From positions 14,696,929 to 14,760,928 of the forward strand of contig CM019704.1 of NCBI GenBank assembly GCA_009760885.1: a stretch of 64,000 nt of DNA, given 5' to 3'. The notes under the pieces were generated by a model, which saw only the letters and a program-made list of their open reading frames with translations, was not told the DNA's origin and did not search any database. This document shows positions 44,545-57,206 of the stretch, piece by piece. Source of the DNA: Achatina immaculata. Taxonomy: Eukaryota > Mollusca > Gastropoda > Stylommatophora > Achatinidae. Both the position numbers and the translations under genes were made by a program. The stretch's first letter is position 1. Each line of letters begins with the position of its first letter.

Positions 44545-45060
44545 ATTTACTGAAGTCGTTTGGTCTACTAATCCGGGGATACTGGTTTCATGCCCCAGCA
44601 GCGCTGATTTCTTTTCTAGTACCACCACGCCGTCTCTTATTTTTCTTGTTAGTTTGATGCAGGGGTTTTCCTTAGTAACACCGTCAGGATTTTGTCCGTC
44701 ATCAGAGAGGAAGAAAGAGAGGAAGACCAAGGCGAAGATGGTTGCAAGACATTGTTGATGATCTGCAAATGGATGCATAAGCAGCAGGGCATCTTGCTTA
44801 CAACCGAAAGGCCTATAGGAGTGCTGTTAGGGAGGGAAAGTTCCGCAAGGGATATACAAATGACTGACTGATTGACCACCACCCCACAAAAGGCCCCGGG
44901 GATCACCGAGCCTTTAAAAATAGATAACAGAAAAATCTGGGAAGCTAAATGATACATCAGACTTTCAAGTGCCGAAGGTCTTAGTAATACGGGCATAACA
45001 CCACATCCCCAGCATGCCTTATGGCACGGAAACGTCGGATTTTTATCTGTATCTTTCACT
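44545..45060 (+). repeat. SINE interrupted by a LINE insertion
   Basis: The head, 44545-44615, has GGTCTACTAATCCGGGG, matching the SINE at 8863. The body, about 44872-45040, has AAATCTGGGAAGCTAAATGA, CAAGTGCCGAAGGTC and CATGCCTTATGGCACGG. The two parts are separated by 44616-44871. Confidence 0.72.
44616..44871. mobile_element. LINE fragment with 5' inversion (twin priming)
   Basis: 44616-44700 on the minus strand is the RTE 5' region (GQNPDGVTKENPCIKLTRKI, as at 340-480). 44700-44871 on the plus strand is an RTE 3' end (RWLQDIVDDLQMDA-like, AAGHLAYNRKAYRSAV, ending TGACTGACTGATTG). ACCACCAC lies at both edges. An inverted 5' part joined to a direct 3' part, inside one target duplication, is the signature of twin priming. 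Confidence 0.65.
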
Positions 45061-45960
45061 TAAGTATGAAATTTCTCCAAAGTTACTTTCTGAAGGACTC
45101 TCTCGTCTCCTATTAATTTTCTTCAGATCTGAAATATAAAAATAATGCACGTAACACACGTTTGACAAATGATAAGTTTGCTCTGTTAGCACAGTTCGCG
45201 GAATACATGTGCTTAAATAATGGAACTCTAAGTTTAAAATAAATGCATTAATAAATAATACTTAAAAATAATACAGTCCATGACGCACAAAAATGAATTG
45301 CCCTTTTATTATTCTCTTCTTGAAACCTAAGAAGATGTCTGAATTGTTACATTTATCTCTATGGAGAATTGACGGCGCAATTCTGAAATGTAAAAAAAAA
45401 AAAACTGTCCTGATGTGAGAAATCCAGCTCTTAAAAGTGAGATAAAATGATCAATATTATCTGGGTATGTTGGCTGGAGTTTCCTAGAAACTTTGCTTAT
45501 TAGTTCTGCATGGGGAAGGTAGGAGAGCTACTACTGGCTATTTCTAGTCCAATTTATCTTCAGAATTTTCACTAAAGGAGTCAGACCCGTTCCAAATTTT
45601 GGGTCACAAGAAGGTTATTGACATAATCACACACAACGACACACGTATTGATCTCTGTTTCTTACTCATAACAGTACGACTGAGAGATTCAGAATCCACA
45701 GTACAAAGATTGAAGGGTAATTAAAGTGGCTTCTTAGGTTACCTCATGCTGGTAAGGATAGGTAAAGTGGTGTGTTAAATCTCAGCTGCAAGATCTAAAA
45801 CAAATACGTTCAGATTTCCATTGTACAGAGAGTACTGCAGGCAAAGTTATCGTGAGTAAAGTCGTATATTTCGTTTTTTCCTTCCTACCTCAGTGTAGAT
45901 ATTCAATTCATAAAGTGAATCATGATTATTTGCGCATTTTAAAACACGAACAATTTAATA
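45061..45960. other. No gene seen
   Basis: AT-rich; A-run near 45394. Lies upstream of the CaMKI first exon. Confidence 0.4.
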
Positions 45961-45969
45961 TTATTATAA

Positions 45970-46247
45970 AGGAAGAGGAGTAGGCTGTCACAGTTTCCAG
46001 ACCCCGGCTATACGGCAAACGAGAGGTGCGACGATTACGTATGCAAGCCCGGCAGCGCCCTCTGGCTGATCACGTGACTCGCAATGGCAGAAGTGGTTTG
46101 GTTTGTCTAGCCCAGTGTCGTCTGTATGTGACACAGTCGTGTCGCCACTTTACTGCTGAAACCCTTGTGTCTTCGTGGATATACATTATATTTAAATTGT
46201 CACATGATTGCTAGCTTGGCTGTTAGACAGTTGTTCTTCCCATAATC
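45970..46247 (+). promoter_or_regulatory. Probable CaMKI promoter / 5' UTR
   Basis: Locally GC- and CpG-richer than its surroundings, with an E-box/CRE-like TCACGTGACTCG near 46068. No TATA box near a plausible start, so the transcription start is not placed. Confidence 0.4.
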
Positions 46248-46342
46248 ATGCCGTTATTCGGGAAGAAAAACAACGAGGCGGACAAGAAATTGAAAGAAAA
46301 CGATATCAGACGGAAGTACGAGTTCAAAGACACACTTGGAAC
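46248..46342 (+). CDS. Calcium/calmodulin-dependent protein kinase I, first coding exon
   Basis: The ATG at 46248 opens a frame starting MPLFGKKNNEADKK and ending YEFKDTLGT, cut by a strong donor (GGAAC/GTGAGT) in phase 2 at 46342. CaMKI proteins begin MPLFGKK and reach the kinase glycine loop as LGTGAFSEV; the split after the second base of the Thr codon fits that gene structure. CaMKI is a cytosolic/nuclear Ser/Thr kinase activated by Ca2+-calmodulin and CaMKK. Only the N-terminal ~32 residues are here, before the ATP-binding loop. I found no exon 2 downstream, so intron 1 may exceed 17 kb or an exon was missed. PNCK/CAMK1D-type paralogs are equally possible, so no symbol is given. Confidence 0.82.
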
Positions 46343-49300
46343 GTGAGTATTGTTGTCTTGTTTTCTTTTCCAAACGATAACTACCAAAGATCTCTTGGAA
46401 ATGCTGTTACGATCGAAGTTGGAGTTGGTATGAATTCATGTCCCCCTCGTTTGAAAAAAGGTTATGTTATTCTCTGATACAAAAATATCGAGCCAGAAAA
46501 TGTTTATATTCGTAATTTTATTGCTATAACAGAAGATTGCCAGAGCAGATCAAGCATAGTCGCCCAGTGTTTCTACTTTTTCTTAGGGATATAAGTTTCT
46601 CAAATGATCACGTAAGATGTATTGTTAAGCTCATAACTATGGCATCTTACAGGAGGAATTGAGGTAGTAGACATTTGAGAGGAAAGAAAGCTTCCTTATT
46701 AGCTCACCGTGATTACTTAGAAGATAGGGCATGATGTCCTGCTGCTTGTATGAAAGAATGGCATTTAGGCTGGCATCTGTCACTTACTGCATTAAAGCCA
46801 ATGTAGTCCTTTGTGTGTTTAAACACAGTCTCTATTACAAAATAAAGGTTTCTAGATTTCTTGTAATATCTGAGGAGATTTACTGACAGTAATTTCATTC
46901 TTTATAAAGTGTTGTTATATTTTCCATTAGCCATGTGGATTTGATTATTTCTATAATATTGATTCCTGGTGATTTTTTCTGTGAGATTTGGTGTTTCGAT
47001 GTCAAGATATTATTTAAGATCATCCTCACACTCTTCTCCCCTCCCTTCCCCTGCCACAGCAGACAAGGGGCTTGACCTCTTTCAAAACCCCAGTGGGTTA
47101 TCCAGTATGTGTTTCCATACTTTCTTACTTTGGCTGTCAAAATAATTATCAGTCTTGTTTTTGGTACCAGCATGACTTCAAAAGATATCAATAGAATAGC
47201 TTTGTTTTACTTGATATATGGATTACTAGGAACAGAAACAGCTTTAAAATTTAAATTTTAACATTTTTTTTTCTTTCAGTAAGTAAAATTGTCCAGAGAT
47301 CAAGTCTGATTACTCCTATCATTGGTTCTTATGCCCTAAGAGGGTTATGCATATCCTTGGTTAAGAATCTCTGCTCTGAAAGTGTATTATTACAAATGTT
47401 TCCAGTGGAACAGTATAAGAAAAGGTTCACCTATTTAAAATATTGATGCATAAAGATAATTATGGTGTTCATCTGTTACTGTAAAAGTACTAGCCCCACC
47501 AGCAGGTCTGCTGTTTCATTTCCAGAAACATTTGCTTATTCTACTGAATGCCATTTTAATCAAGACTGTGGAGTTAGAAACAAGTTTGGATGGAGTCAGT
47601 GGTAATGTTGCATTTATTAAAGAATTGGAGGAGTTAGAGCGGAAGGTTTACTGTGTAGGCCCTACAGCCCAGATATTGACACAACCTTTTTCTGTTTGTA
47701 TCGAGGCTGTTTGATTTGTTTTTAAAGCATATTCATTCAACTGGTCAAAATATGGACATAAGTTTATTTTTGTTTTGCTGTAAATTGCCAGCAGATGAAA
47801 CCTGAAATGTGTGAAAGAAGCTACGTATAAAATGATACAGAAAGTTTCACATTGTCTTTATAGGCCTGCTTGATAGCTTGCTATAGTCTGGTGGTGTTAT
47901 TGTTTGTTAACGTCTGTGGACCTTCACACTTCTTCATAGTAAATGCTGTATTAATCATGTTAAAGAGAGGATGAAAAGGCACAACATCTGTTACTGTGAT
48001 GTCAGAAGATAGATCATGATCCAATTTTTGATAGCTGTGCAATTCTTTTATAAAAGGTGTCTATTCTTGTCTAGTCTCATGATAAATAAAGAATGCTCAC
48101 AAGAGAACATATTTTAAAGAAAGTGAATTTTAGTGATACTTTATGTTTCATTTTATCATTTAAGTGCTTCTCTTCCCCCTCCCCATTCTTTATTTGTATA
48201 TTGCTTTCTCTTTTCTATTGCTTTCTCTTTTCTATTGCCCCTTATAAAGACAGGAATATTTTTGTTGGCTGTGACTGGATTTTTCTGCTACATTACCTTA
48301 TCTGATCATAAAACAGCTCTGTGTAAGTGTATTTTCATTCTGTTGACATTCACAGCCCAAATCAAGTAATATATTTTAAATTTCTTGAAAGAAGGCCAGA
48401 GGTAGATAGTAACAAAGATGAAAGGATAGCTACAAGGTGTCCTTGAAAAAATGTCCCCATCTGGTGTGAGATCATGGTAGAACTGATAAAGGTTAATCCA
48501 CATGAATTAGATTGTTTAATAAGGGTAGGACGAACTTTATTTATTGGCAGATCACATAGTTGTAATGTTTTGGCTTTTTCGTACAAAAGCATACAGGACA
48601 AAGAGATGGGGAAAGAAGAGAAGGGTAAATTGTTTTATGAGCATGATGTATAACAAATAAGATTGGAAGAAAAAAAAAGGTTTTACTAATCTTGTAAGTT
48701 TTATGTGTTGTTTGGTATATATTTGTATGTTTAGTTTTATGAACTTGTGCATAAAAAACTATAATCCTTATTAAGAGTGACTTTATGCAGGGGAACTTGT
48801 ACAATGTTTTTTTTTTTTGAGGAATGTGGGGCCAGCCCTGAAAATAGATGTTACTGCAATGAGACTGGCCCTTGCAACACAAATATGGTTTTGCTGTGAC
48901 AGTGTTGATTATGCCAGTCATGCCTAATTGGGGATGTGTGTTCCAGCTGGTTATTACTCTGGAGTCCAGAGCTTTCCTTGTTTGGAGGGGGTGGGGGATT
49001 AGCAGATGAAACATGAATGGTTACTCTATAGGTTGATAAAAGGGAGGGGGAGGGAAGAGAGAGAGAACAAATAGTTATACACCAGCTTACACAATTCCTT
49101 TCTGTGACCATAATGTCAGTCAGATATTGGTGGAAGCTGCTTAGCAAAACAAGGCTTCTCATTGCTCACACACAGATGACTTCTTCCTGCCACAATACTG
49201 TCATCCAAGGCAGGAGGGAGAAAAAAGCTATCATTATTATTATATTTTCATCAACCTTGAGCTTGAAATGCCACTTTACTCATTGTAACACAGTTGTTCG

Positions 49301-49429
49301 CTGTTATATTCTTACATTGGTTTAGCAATAATATATTGAAACCATCATTTGATTGATCCTACAGCTGGTCAAGGAATTTGATATAATTGCGTGACTATAG
49401 ATAGAAATTGTAATTAAACTAGATCAGCA
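46343..49429. other. Probable CaMKI intron; nothing else recognised
   Basis: AT-rich with few repeats. Reading frames are short and match no family that I know. Confidence 0.4.
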
Positions 49430-49790
49430 GTTCTCTGTGTTTATAATTTTAACAGTGCTCTTCTATTGATACTTTTCAACCTCACCAACCAATTTTCTTT
49501 AGCAGATACTTTTAAAAAAATTATAGTTTTAAAAGTGTTATTCTGAAGATACTTTTATATCATAATTTTAACAGCATTATTCTGAATATACTTTTATATC
49601 ATAATTTTAACAGTATTGTTCTATAGATACTTTTATATTATAAGTTTAATATTGTCATTCGTTAGATGTTGTTGTAATTTTGACAGTTACAGTGAAGATA
49701 GTTTTATGATTTGAACAGTTTTGTTTGGTAGAATTTAATAATTTAACAGTAATTGTCTACGGATGTTTTTTGTATTATTTGACAGCATTG
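49430..49790. repeat. Degenerate ~46-bp tandem array
   Basis: Repeated ATAATTTTAACAG and GATACTTTTATAT motifs recur about every 46 bp from 49440, decaying toward 49790. Confidence 0.65.
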
Positions 49791-50175
49791 CAGAATTTAG
49801 TTATTAGTTGGTGCTAGAAAACTAAGCAAAAAATACAACTTAACATGCAGTTTGAAAAAAAAAAAAAGGTTCTGTTGGGGGGTGGGGGGGAACTACATAT
49901 TTTCCACAGAGTATATAACTGGTTAATGAATATATTTGTGATAAAGATTTACATAGAAAACATTTTGAATGTTGTTTTCATTTTCTTGGCATGTCAGATC
50001 AATGGAAAGAAAAAAAAAGTGTTTACTTTATGTTATGCCAGTGTATTCTAAAAATAGACAGTGGGGGGAAACAAAAGTGAGAATGGAAATTCTGAGTGAG
50101 TGCTTCCTTAAGGAGAAAGTAGTTTTAGGCAGGGTTTTAAAATTATTTCTGCTAGTCTTCTGTCTGACCTTCCAT
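49791..50175. other. No gene seen; G-run
   Basis: G-rich patch near 49876-49890, otherwise AT-rich. Confidence 0.4.
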
Positions 50176-50179
50176 ATTG

Positions 50180-50310
50180 CTATGGATAATCTGCAAATGG
50201 TTGCGTCAGCAGCAGGGCATCTTGCTTACAACTGAGATGCCTACAGGAGAGCTGTTAGGGATGTAAAGTTCCACAAGGGACATGCAGATGACTGACTGAT
50301 TGATCTTCTT
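50180..50310 (+). mobile_element. RTE-type LINE 3' end fragment
   Basis: Reads as DNLQMVASAAGHLAYN then a stop where RKAYR would follow; ends CAGATGACTGACTGATTGAT. Matches the direct part of 44700-44871. Confidence 0.75.
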
Positions 50311-50337
50311 GTGGTTATGCATTTCATTTTGGCCACC

Positions 50338-50420
50338 CTTTTGTAAATAAAAGGTGTTTCACCATTGATTTTGACAGTTTTAAGAAAATAAAAGGTGTTT
50401 CACTGTTATTTTGACAGTTG
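50338..50420. repeat. Short direct duplication
   Basis: AATAAAAGGTGTTTCAC followed by TTTTGACAGTT occurs twice, about 45 bp apart. Confidence 0.75.
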
Positions 50421-50613
50421 TAAGATTGATTTTTTGCTCGTCCTTGCGTGCTTATATTATTCCTCTTTATTTTTTTTTCTTCCTTGCATGTGACCAATAG
50501 ATTCCCCCATACCGCTCAGTTTGCAGGAGAATCATGGCACCGATAAATACTGTTTGCAAGTATTGATGAGCTTTTGATCATTGAAGTCAATGCCTTATGG
50601 GATGTTTTTATAT

Positions 50614-50812
50614 CAGTGGTTGTAATTTTTTTTTTTTTTTAATTATAGACCCCCTTTTTCCTAGCCTGATGACTGCTGTGGACCCCTTATTAAAAACAAA
50701 ACAATAAAAGAACCTGCATGATGCTAAATGTTTCTTTTCAATTGAGTCAGTCCATTTGCTGGTCCATGGATCCCCCAAAATCCTTCTATAGACCCAAGAT
50801 CAAGGACCAGTG
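50614..50812. mobile_element. hAT-type MITE, copy 1
   Basis: Ends CAGTGGTTG and inverted CACTGGTCC; flanks TTTTATAT (50606-50613) and CTTTATAT (50813-50820) match at 7 of 8. The interior (TCCATTTGCTGGTCCATGGA) matches the MITE at 52868. 199 bp, no coding. Confidence 0.78.
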
Positions 50813-50820
50813 CTTTATAT

Positions 50821-51299
50821 GAAATGCTAAACTTTGGCTCCCTGGAGAGACTAATGTTTTTGTTGCATGGCCCATTATAGGTCTTTAGCATTCATTTTTC
50901 ATAGAAAGAAAGTGTTTTTTTAAAAAAGTTTCTGAAAGTAGCTGAATTTGTCTTTCTTAGCATTATGTGTTACAATGTTACCATTTTGAGTTTCCTGTAG
51001 TTCTTAGTTGTCACTACTCTTTTATGTCAGATAGACATGTAGTCTCTTCCATTGTATTTCTATTGATTAGTAATCAGTAGAAAGTCCTTCTTTCTGCTTC
51101 AAATTTTAGAGTTCCTGAAATTTTCCCATATACATGACATATTTGCTTATCAGCTCTTCGCTGTATAATTTTCTCTCACACACACTTTATCTTATATTAA
51201 TTTAGAGCCTCTGTTAAAGAAATTCTTATTTTGTTTTGTTATTTGTTTTTCTTTTAAATACATATTCCAAGAAATAAATCAGGGGAAGTGAGAAATGTT
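50821..51299. other. No gene seen
   Basis: AT-rich. Confidence 0.4.
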
Positions 51300-51620
51300 G
51301 TGGTTGGAGTATATTATAGTCCACATACTGGACAAAGCAACAAAGAAAGAGGCCGAGTAGAGGCTACCTGGCCGATAACTACAGAAGCAGGAATGAGCAG
51401 TACGTGTAGCGCAGCTGGGGCACAAAACAAGGCAGGTCGTGAGAGGAGGTGAGAATTTGTTGCTGCCACGCAAGACTCCACAAGACGCTGGGTGGTGTTT
51501 TGCATAAGCCGATCGGCGACCAAGGGCACGAATGGATGGACGGACGGGCTCTCCGTGGGGATTCTGCATGAAAAAATACTTATACAAAGCAGCATTTATG
51601 CTTGCTTGTTTTGTACATGA
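51300..51620 (+). mobile_element. Possible LINE 5' leader fragment
   Basis: AACTACAGAAGCAGGAATGA then GCAGCTGGGGCAC matches the leader at 7300-7335. The remainder (51430-51600) is GC-rich and unassigned. Confidence 0.4.
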
Positions 51621-52867
51621 CGCCAGTGGCAATTTTGTCATCTCGACATAGACATATGATTGTTTTCATGAAAATCAAGCGAGGAGAGAGTTATTGTGCA
51701 CACACCAAGATGCAGAGCGGCCTACAGAAATCAGTATTGAAAGAAGAGGATAGGACATAGGAGAAATTTTGGCCGTTCGTTACAGATGAATGAACAATAT
51801 CAGGAGACGGCTTCTCCATGCGACTTATCAGTATAGATGTCAACGCAAGACATAAGATCCATTCTTTAATATTCACTTAAAAATATACACAGCATGATGA
51901 TGATGAGAAGGAGCTCTTCACTAGCTCCTAGTCTCATCATATTTGTCTCAGATTTTTTTTTTTATAAATGAGATGTTCATAATAGAGATAAGACCAGCAT
52001 GGGAATATCATGACAAGGCACGTAGAATAAAGATAGAGAACAATTGCGCATGAGACTGACAGGGATTTGAACATCAAATCATGGGGAAATCCAAGCACTC
52101 AATGTAGGACCAAACCTGCCATTTCTGCCGTTATCTCTACAGCCAGCCGGCGTCGGTCTGAAGTTTCTCTACATTGTGTGAGGACATGTAGTGGAAGGCT
52201 TTTGTGTTTCTGCTAACACTGAATCAGATTTGACAGTAGAACTGTTGCAATTTAGGGTACACTGACAAATGACGTTTGGAAGAGTAGACAGGGTGAGGCG
52301 AAGGACACGAATGGAAAAAAAGCCATATATAAGCACCAGAAAATACTGACTACTGGGCACACTACACGTACAGACACGCGAAACAAATTGTGAATATAAA
52401 TATGACCTTCTCTCTCTCATGGTTGTACGCCTCTTTCCGGTATTATGTACTGATATTTAATAAGCTGAGCATTCTCACAAAGAGCGCGCCTAATCTCATC
52501 ACCTGCTAAACACACGTTCCTGATGCTCCGCCTGTAGCTTGTTATTTTTCTGTCGAGTCTCCCTGGCCAATATTTTTGCAGTCTTTGTTCTTCTTGGAAG
52601 CACCTTGTCAAGATGGCAAACATAGTTACTTCAGCACGCTTGACGCATCAGTTATCGAATTGGCGATTTTTTTTTTGGACCAACAGCAGATCGATATTTT
52701 TGGCTAGAGTTTGCGCCATTTTTTTTCCTTCCTTTTTTTACACGAGGAAAAATGATTTTGGAGGGGGAGTCTAGTGTGGTAAAATATGTACTGCTACACT
52801 TGTCAGATACAAATCTGAATTTCACACACACACCGAGATTTTGCCGAGGGTCAGAAACGTGTTAGAA
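51621..52867. other. No gene recognised
   Basis: 51900-52150 has a faint tRNA-SINE look (GGGATTTGAACATCAAATC) but no clear A box. A minus-strand frame at 52417-52623 has no recognisable family. Confidence 0.3.
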
Positions 52868-53047
52868 CAGTAGTTAGTAATTTTTTTTTGTTTGGCCCCA
52901 TTCCAACCAGAGGATAGCCGTGGGCCCTTGTTAAAAATAAAGCAATAGTTAGATGTTAAGTCTTTTTTTTAAAAACTCGAGCCAATCCATTTGGTGGTCA
53001 TTGGACTCCCAGAAATCCTTCCGTGGACCCCAGGTTAAGAACCACTG
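52868..53047. mobile_element. hAT-type MITE, copy 2
   Basis: Ends CAGTAGTTAGTAA and inverted CAGTGGTTCTTAACCTGGGG; flanks TGTTAGAA (52860-52867) and TGTTAGAT (53048-53055) match at 7 of 8. Homologous to 50614-50812 in the same orientation. 180 bp. Confidence 0.82.
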
Positions 53048-53055
53048 TGTTAGAT

Positions 53056-55262
53056 GATGAATAGATAAACAAACAGTTGAATATACAGGTGGTGGTGGTT
53101 TGGGGGGGGGAACGACTGATTGTTGACAGATGGACTGAAAGAGAATCATAGATAAAGCCGGGTTATGAACGGGCTGTGTCACACGCACAATTCTCACTGG
53201 ACTTGTGTGATCCGTCTAACAAGAGTATTATTCGCAAAATTAAACTGTGCGCGAAGAAAAGCTGCTTCCAGTATTCATCAAAACTAAAAACCCGAATTCT
53301 CATCAATAACTTAAGAGCTCATCCGGGCCCTAGGAAAAGAGTACAGATGGAAAACTATAGGGCACGCATGAAGAAGTCCTACTGACAGTAGGATTCACGA
53401 AAGAGATCTGTCTCTGTGTCTAGATGGAAGATCATATCACAGAAAAAAAAGAAGAAAGCGACTTAAAATGCAAGAACTGAACAATGCTTCTTGTGGGCGA
53501 GTTCTTCATTATGGCGTTGGCCGTCAAATCATAGAAAGACCCACATTTTCATCACTTGCATGTGGATAATATGGCGAACACCAGCTGTCTTGGGAATTAT
53601 AATCGACAATGATGTAACACTCAACTAAAAGATAAGCAGCAACGAAAATCATGACATCTCATCCACATACAAAACTTAATTCCCCGCAGCCACTAAGCCA
53701 TGAAGTCAGCGTCAGAATGCTCGGGAAAACATTAACACAAACTGTTGTATCACACTTCAGAGCAACGATTTTCAAATTTTTTTGTTTTTGCCCACAGCAC
53801 ATGGAGCGATATGAAAGAATTATTACAAATTATACATTTTTTAACAGGGCATTTTATCGTTTAAAACTGAATGAAAACATTTCTTTTGAAATGTTCCACA
53901 CTTCTTCAGCATACATGCGGACCCTTCGAGGCGCGTCGGTTGGCAATCGTTGCTGTAGCGTGTACACAGTGGATGAGTTTAACTAAACTTAATGGAAAGA
54001 GAGGTCTTGTATGCTTAGTTGTTGCTCCGGATCCTACAGGATCCTCTACTGATTGATTACTCTAGTTTGTCATGCTCTTCGTTATTTTCCGTGACCCCAT
54101 TCCCCACCCACAGACTGCAAATACCAGACTTATAGTTCTGCTAGGACAACTGTCGATAAAAACTGGAGAGAAAAGAGTTACATTATTACAGGAAAAAAGT
54201 TTGAAATTTGACATGAGCGTGCTGTGTGTGAGTAACTCCATGCTAACGCAATGCAGATGCTGGTTTCAGTATTTTAGAGACATGACATTTGTCATTTGCC
54301 ATCATTTAGCTTGGAACGGGTCGATTGTGCACGAAACGGCTTTACTTTCACCTCCTAACATCATTCACTGACTTGGAAACGCATGTGCAATGATGCATGC
54401 GCCCCCTTCTATCAATAAACTCGAACCCAGCTCTGGCCACAGGGAGCTATACTGAAAGTCAAACTTTGGGGAGCAAAACATACTTTCCAAAAGACTGCCT
54501 AGTGTATCTGGACAGTAAATATAGATGTCTGCGGCCGGCTAGAATCATGAAACACAGAACAAGGAGAAGATGATATGTGTACTCTTAGCATCGCCCAGAA
54601 TTAAAATCAGATTGAATTAAGCAGTAATTATATGCCGTGTTTGTTTAGACATTGAAATGAAGACTTTTGCAAGAGGAAGAAAACTTGTAATGATTGTTCA
54701 TAGTTTTCCATACATAAGTGTTTCTATTTGTTGGGACTTAAACATTGACAATTCGTTATGTCCTTTCTTCAAACTGTGGAAAAAAAAAATAGACTTGAAC
54801 AAAAAGAGCGAGAAGCAGGAAGGCAACTGGTGATGGATTTTTATTGGTTATTTCCTTTGGAAACGTCTAGTTATACTTATTTATTGATTTTTATTATTTT
54901 GCTTACATCTTCCGACTTAGGCATTTTGGCCAGTGTTTTAGCATTCTTTTGCACGGGAATTTTGCATTATTTTTTTTATCAGTAGCTTTTCCCCTATGAT
55001 AATGTATAGCTTCCACAGTTTGAATTTTTAGTTTAGTTTTTAGACTTTTTCTTTGTTTCTTTCCAGGGCAGATGTGAATCAGAAAGAAATGCATAACTTA
55101 TATAAGCTTTATTTTTTATATGTTTTTTTCCCCGGGCATCTCAAACCAAACGACAAAAATTGTCACCAAGATATCATGTCCATGATTTAGCGTGAATCTT
55201 GCTATTCTCGTGTACAGTCAGAACGTAGTAGCTGCCCTTGCTAATCACGCATTTTTTTAACC
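53056..55262. other. No gene seen
   Basis: Mixed, AT-rich sequence. Short frames only; none recognisable. Confidence 0.4.
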
Positions 55263-55265
55263 ATA

Positions 55266-55405
55266 GTCTCTGTAAGGTATAAAAAATGGAACAAGTCTGT
55301 GTAGAGTATCCAGTATAGTACAAGTCTCTGTAAGGTATCCAAAATGGAACAAGTCTGTGTAGAGTATCCAGTATAGTACAAGTCTCTGTAAAGTATCATG
55401 TATAG
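55266..55405. repeat. 58-bp minisatellite, about 2.4 copies
   Basis: GTCTCTGTAA landmarks at 55266, 55324 and 55382. Confidence 0.92.
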
Positions 55406-55552
55406 TATCTAACCATCCACAGTGACACAGATGGATAAAGTCAGAAGCGTCATTCATGCTTACCGCCTTCTTACTCATTCTGATCACTGCTTCTAATATG
55501 TTGAAATTACTAGAAGTCACGTTGATAAAATGTTTCACTTGTGTTAACAAAT

Positions 55553-55554
<2 letters not shown>

Positions 55555-55627
<73 letters not shown>

Positions 55628-55639
55628 ATATATATATTA
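55555..55639. repeat. (AT)n microsatellite
   Basis: About 40 AT units with two interruptions; the Tc1-like element at 55640 begins at a TA in it. Confidence 0.93.
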
Positions 55640-57078
55640 TACTGTTAAAAAAAAGAAACGCAGCAAATACGATGTTGCGATTTAAACTGAAGTTTGCTGA
55701 TCAGACGAGGCCAAATTGCCTGAAACATTCGCTTGGTTATCAACAGCACCTGCTGACTTGAATTGTATTCAGCAGATGATTCATGAGCACAGAAAAGCGA
55801 CACTAGTCAAAACAGCATTTTTGACAATAACAGGTTCAAGAGAATCCCGTGAAACATACTGAACACAAAACTCACCGACCATGTTATTGAATGCCTATAA
55901 AAGATTGACGCTCCTGGAATCAATTCATTTGAAAATTCAATGCGCTCATCTCACTACAGAGCAACAACTCATCATCATTGGACGTTTACAGACTGGACAG
56001 TCACAAAGTGTAGTGGCCAGACAATTTAATGTGTTTAGAAGCACCATTAGTCGCATTTAGAGACGATTTCAAGAAACTGGCTCAGTTGCAAACCGGCAGC
56101 ACAGTGGAAGACCTATAGTTACAACTCCTGCCGAAGACAGCTTCATACGTCTGCGTCACCCCAGGAATTGATTTGCATCTGCGTCCTCAACATTCCAGTC
56201 AATGGCAACAGCTCGTCGAATTTCAGATCAATCGGCCAGGAACCGGGTGCACGACGCTGGTCTTTGGGCTAGAAGACCCTACAAAGGTCCTGTTCTTATG
56301 AACTGGCATCGCCAGAACTGACTACAGTGGGCGAACCAGCATCGTCAAAGGACCGTTGCGAATGATTGGAGAAGGGTTTAGTTTAGTGATGAATCATTCT
56401 TTCTGCTCCAGCGACACGATAGACGGAGAAGAGTTTACCGCAGAGTCCATGAGCATAGAACTGCTTGGATGAATCTCCTCCACATGATGGTGGAGGTGTA
56501 CTGGTGTGGAGGGCCATCAACTTCATGGTTATAAGTGACCTGGTGCAAATTGAAGGACGCCTGAATGCCCAACTATACGTCACTGAAATTCTTCGTCCTC
56601 ACGTCCTTCCACTTCTGGCTGCCTGCACCAGGGTCGATTTTTCAGCAGGATAACGCTCGACCTCATGTGGCACAACTCACTACTCAGTTCCTCTCTGACA
56701 ACAATGTTCAGACCATTCCGTAGCGATCCATGTCATCAGACACGAACCCAATAGAACACTTATGGGATGAACTCAGCAGACAAGTCCGCCAGCGAGACGT
56801 GGCGCCAACCAATCTCCGACAATTGGCTAATCGGATCCATGTCAAAGAGATGTCGTTTCCTGATACAGGCCAGAGGAGACCATAAACGGAGGTCTCAGTC
56901 GCAAAGAATCAAAGTCCAAACCAAATTTAATGAACATCCTTTCATTGTTAAAGTCTTAAGTTTCTTCATGCCAAGATTGAAACATTAATTCCTTAAAGTA
57001 AAATTTTGATCCAAGCTTGAAATTTGGTGTCCATTACGACTACAGTAGTGTTGCGTTTCTTTTTTTTTTTTGAAAACA
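55640..57078 (+). mobile_element. Tc1-like transposon, copy 2, with decayed transposase
   Basis: Same family as 26830-28321: left end TACTGTTAAAAAAAAGAAAC; right end GCGTTTC plus T-run, with the last ~10 bp mutated. The transposase region (about 55945-56885) shows QLIIIGRLQTGQSQSVVARQ, FSDESFFLLQRHDR, QQDNARPH and NPIEHLWDE, so the DD34E residues remain, but stops (for example after TISRI) and frameshifts break it. It retains the GRPIVTTPAED segment deleted in copy 1. Confidence 0.85.
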
Positions 57079-57206
57079 CGCACGCACGCACACACACACA
57101 TACATATACGAGTTGTGATTGATGAGTTCTCGGCATAAGGTACAACTGATTGTTCGTGGAGAACTTTTTTGGGTTATTTCTCAACGCAGTCACCTTACAA
57201 GTTTAT

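Noticed and set aside
52417..52623. 68-codon minus-strand frame (ends IPERGVQP)
   Set aside because: Composition looks protein-like but I recognise no family and no supporting exon structure.
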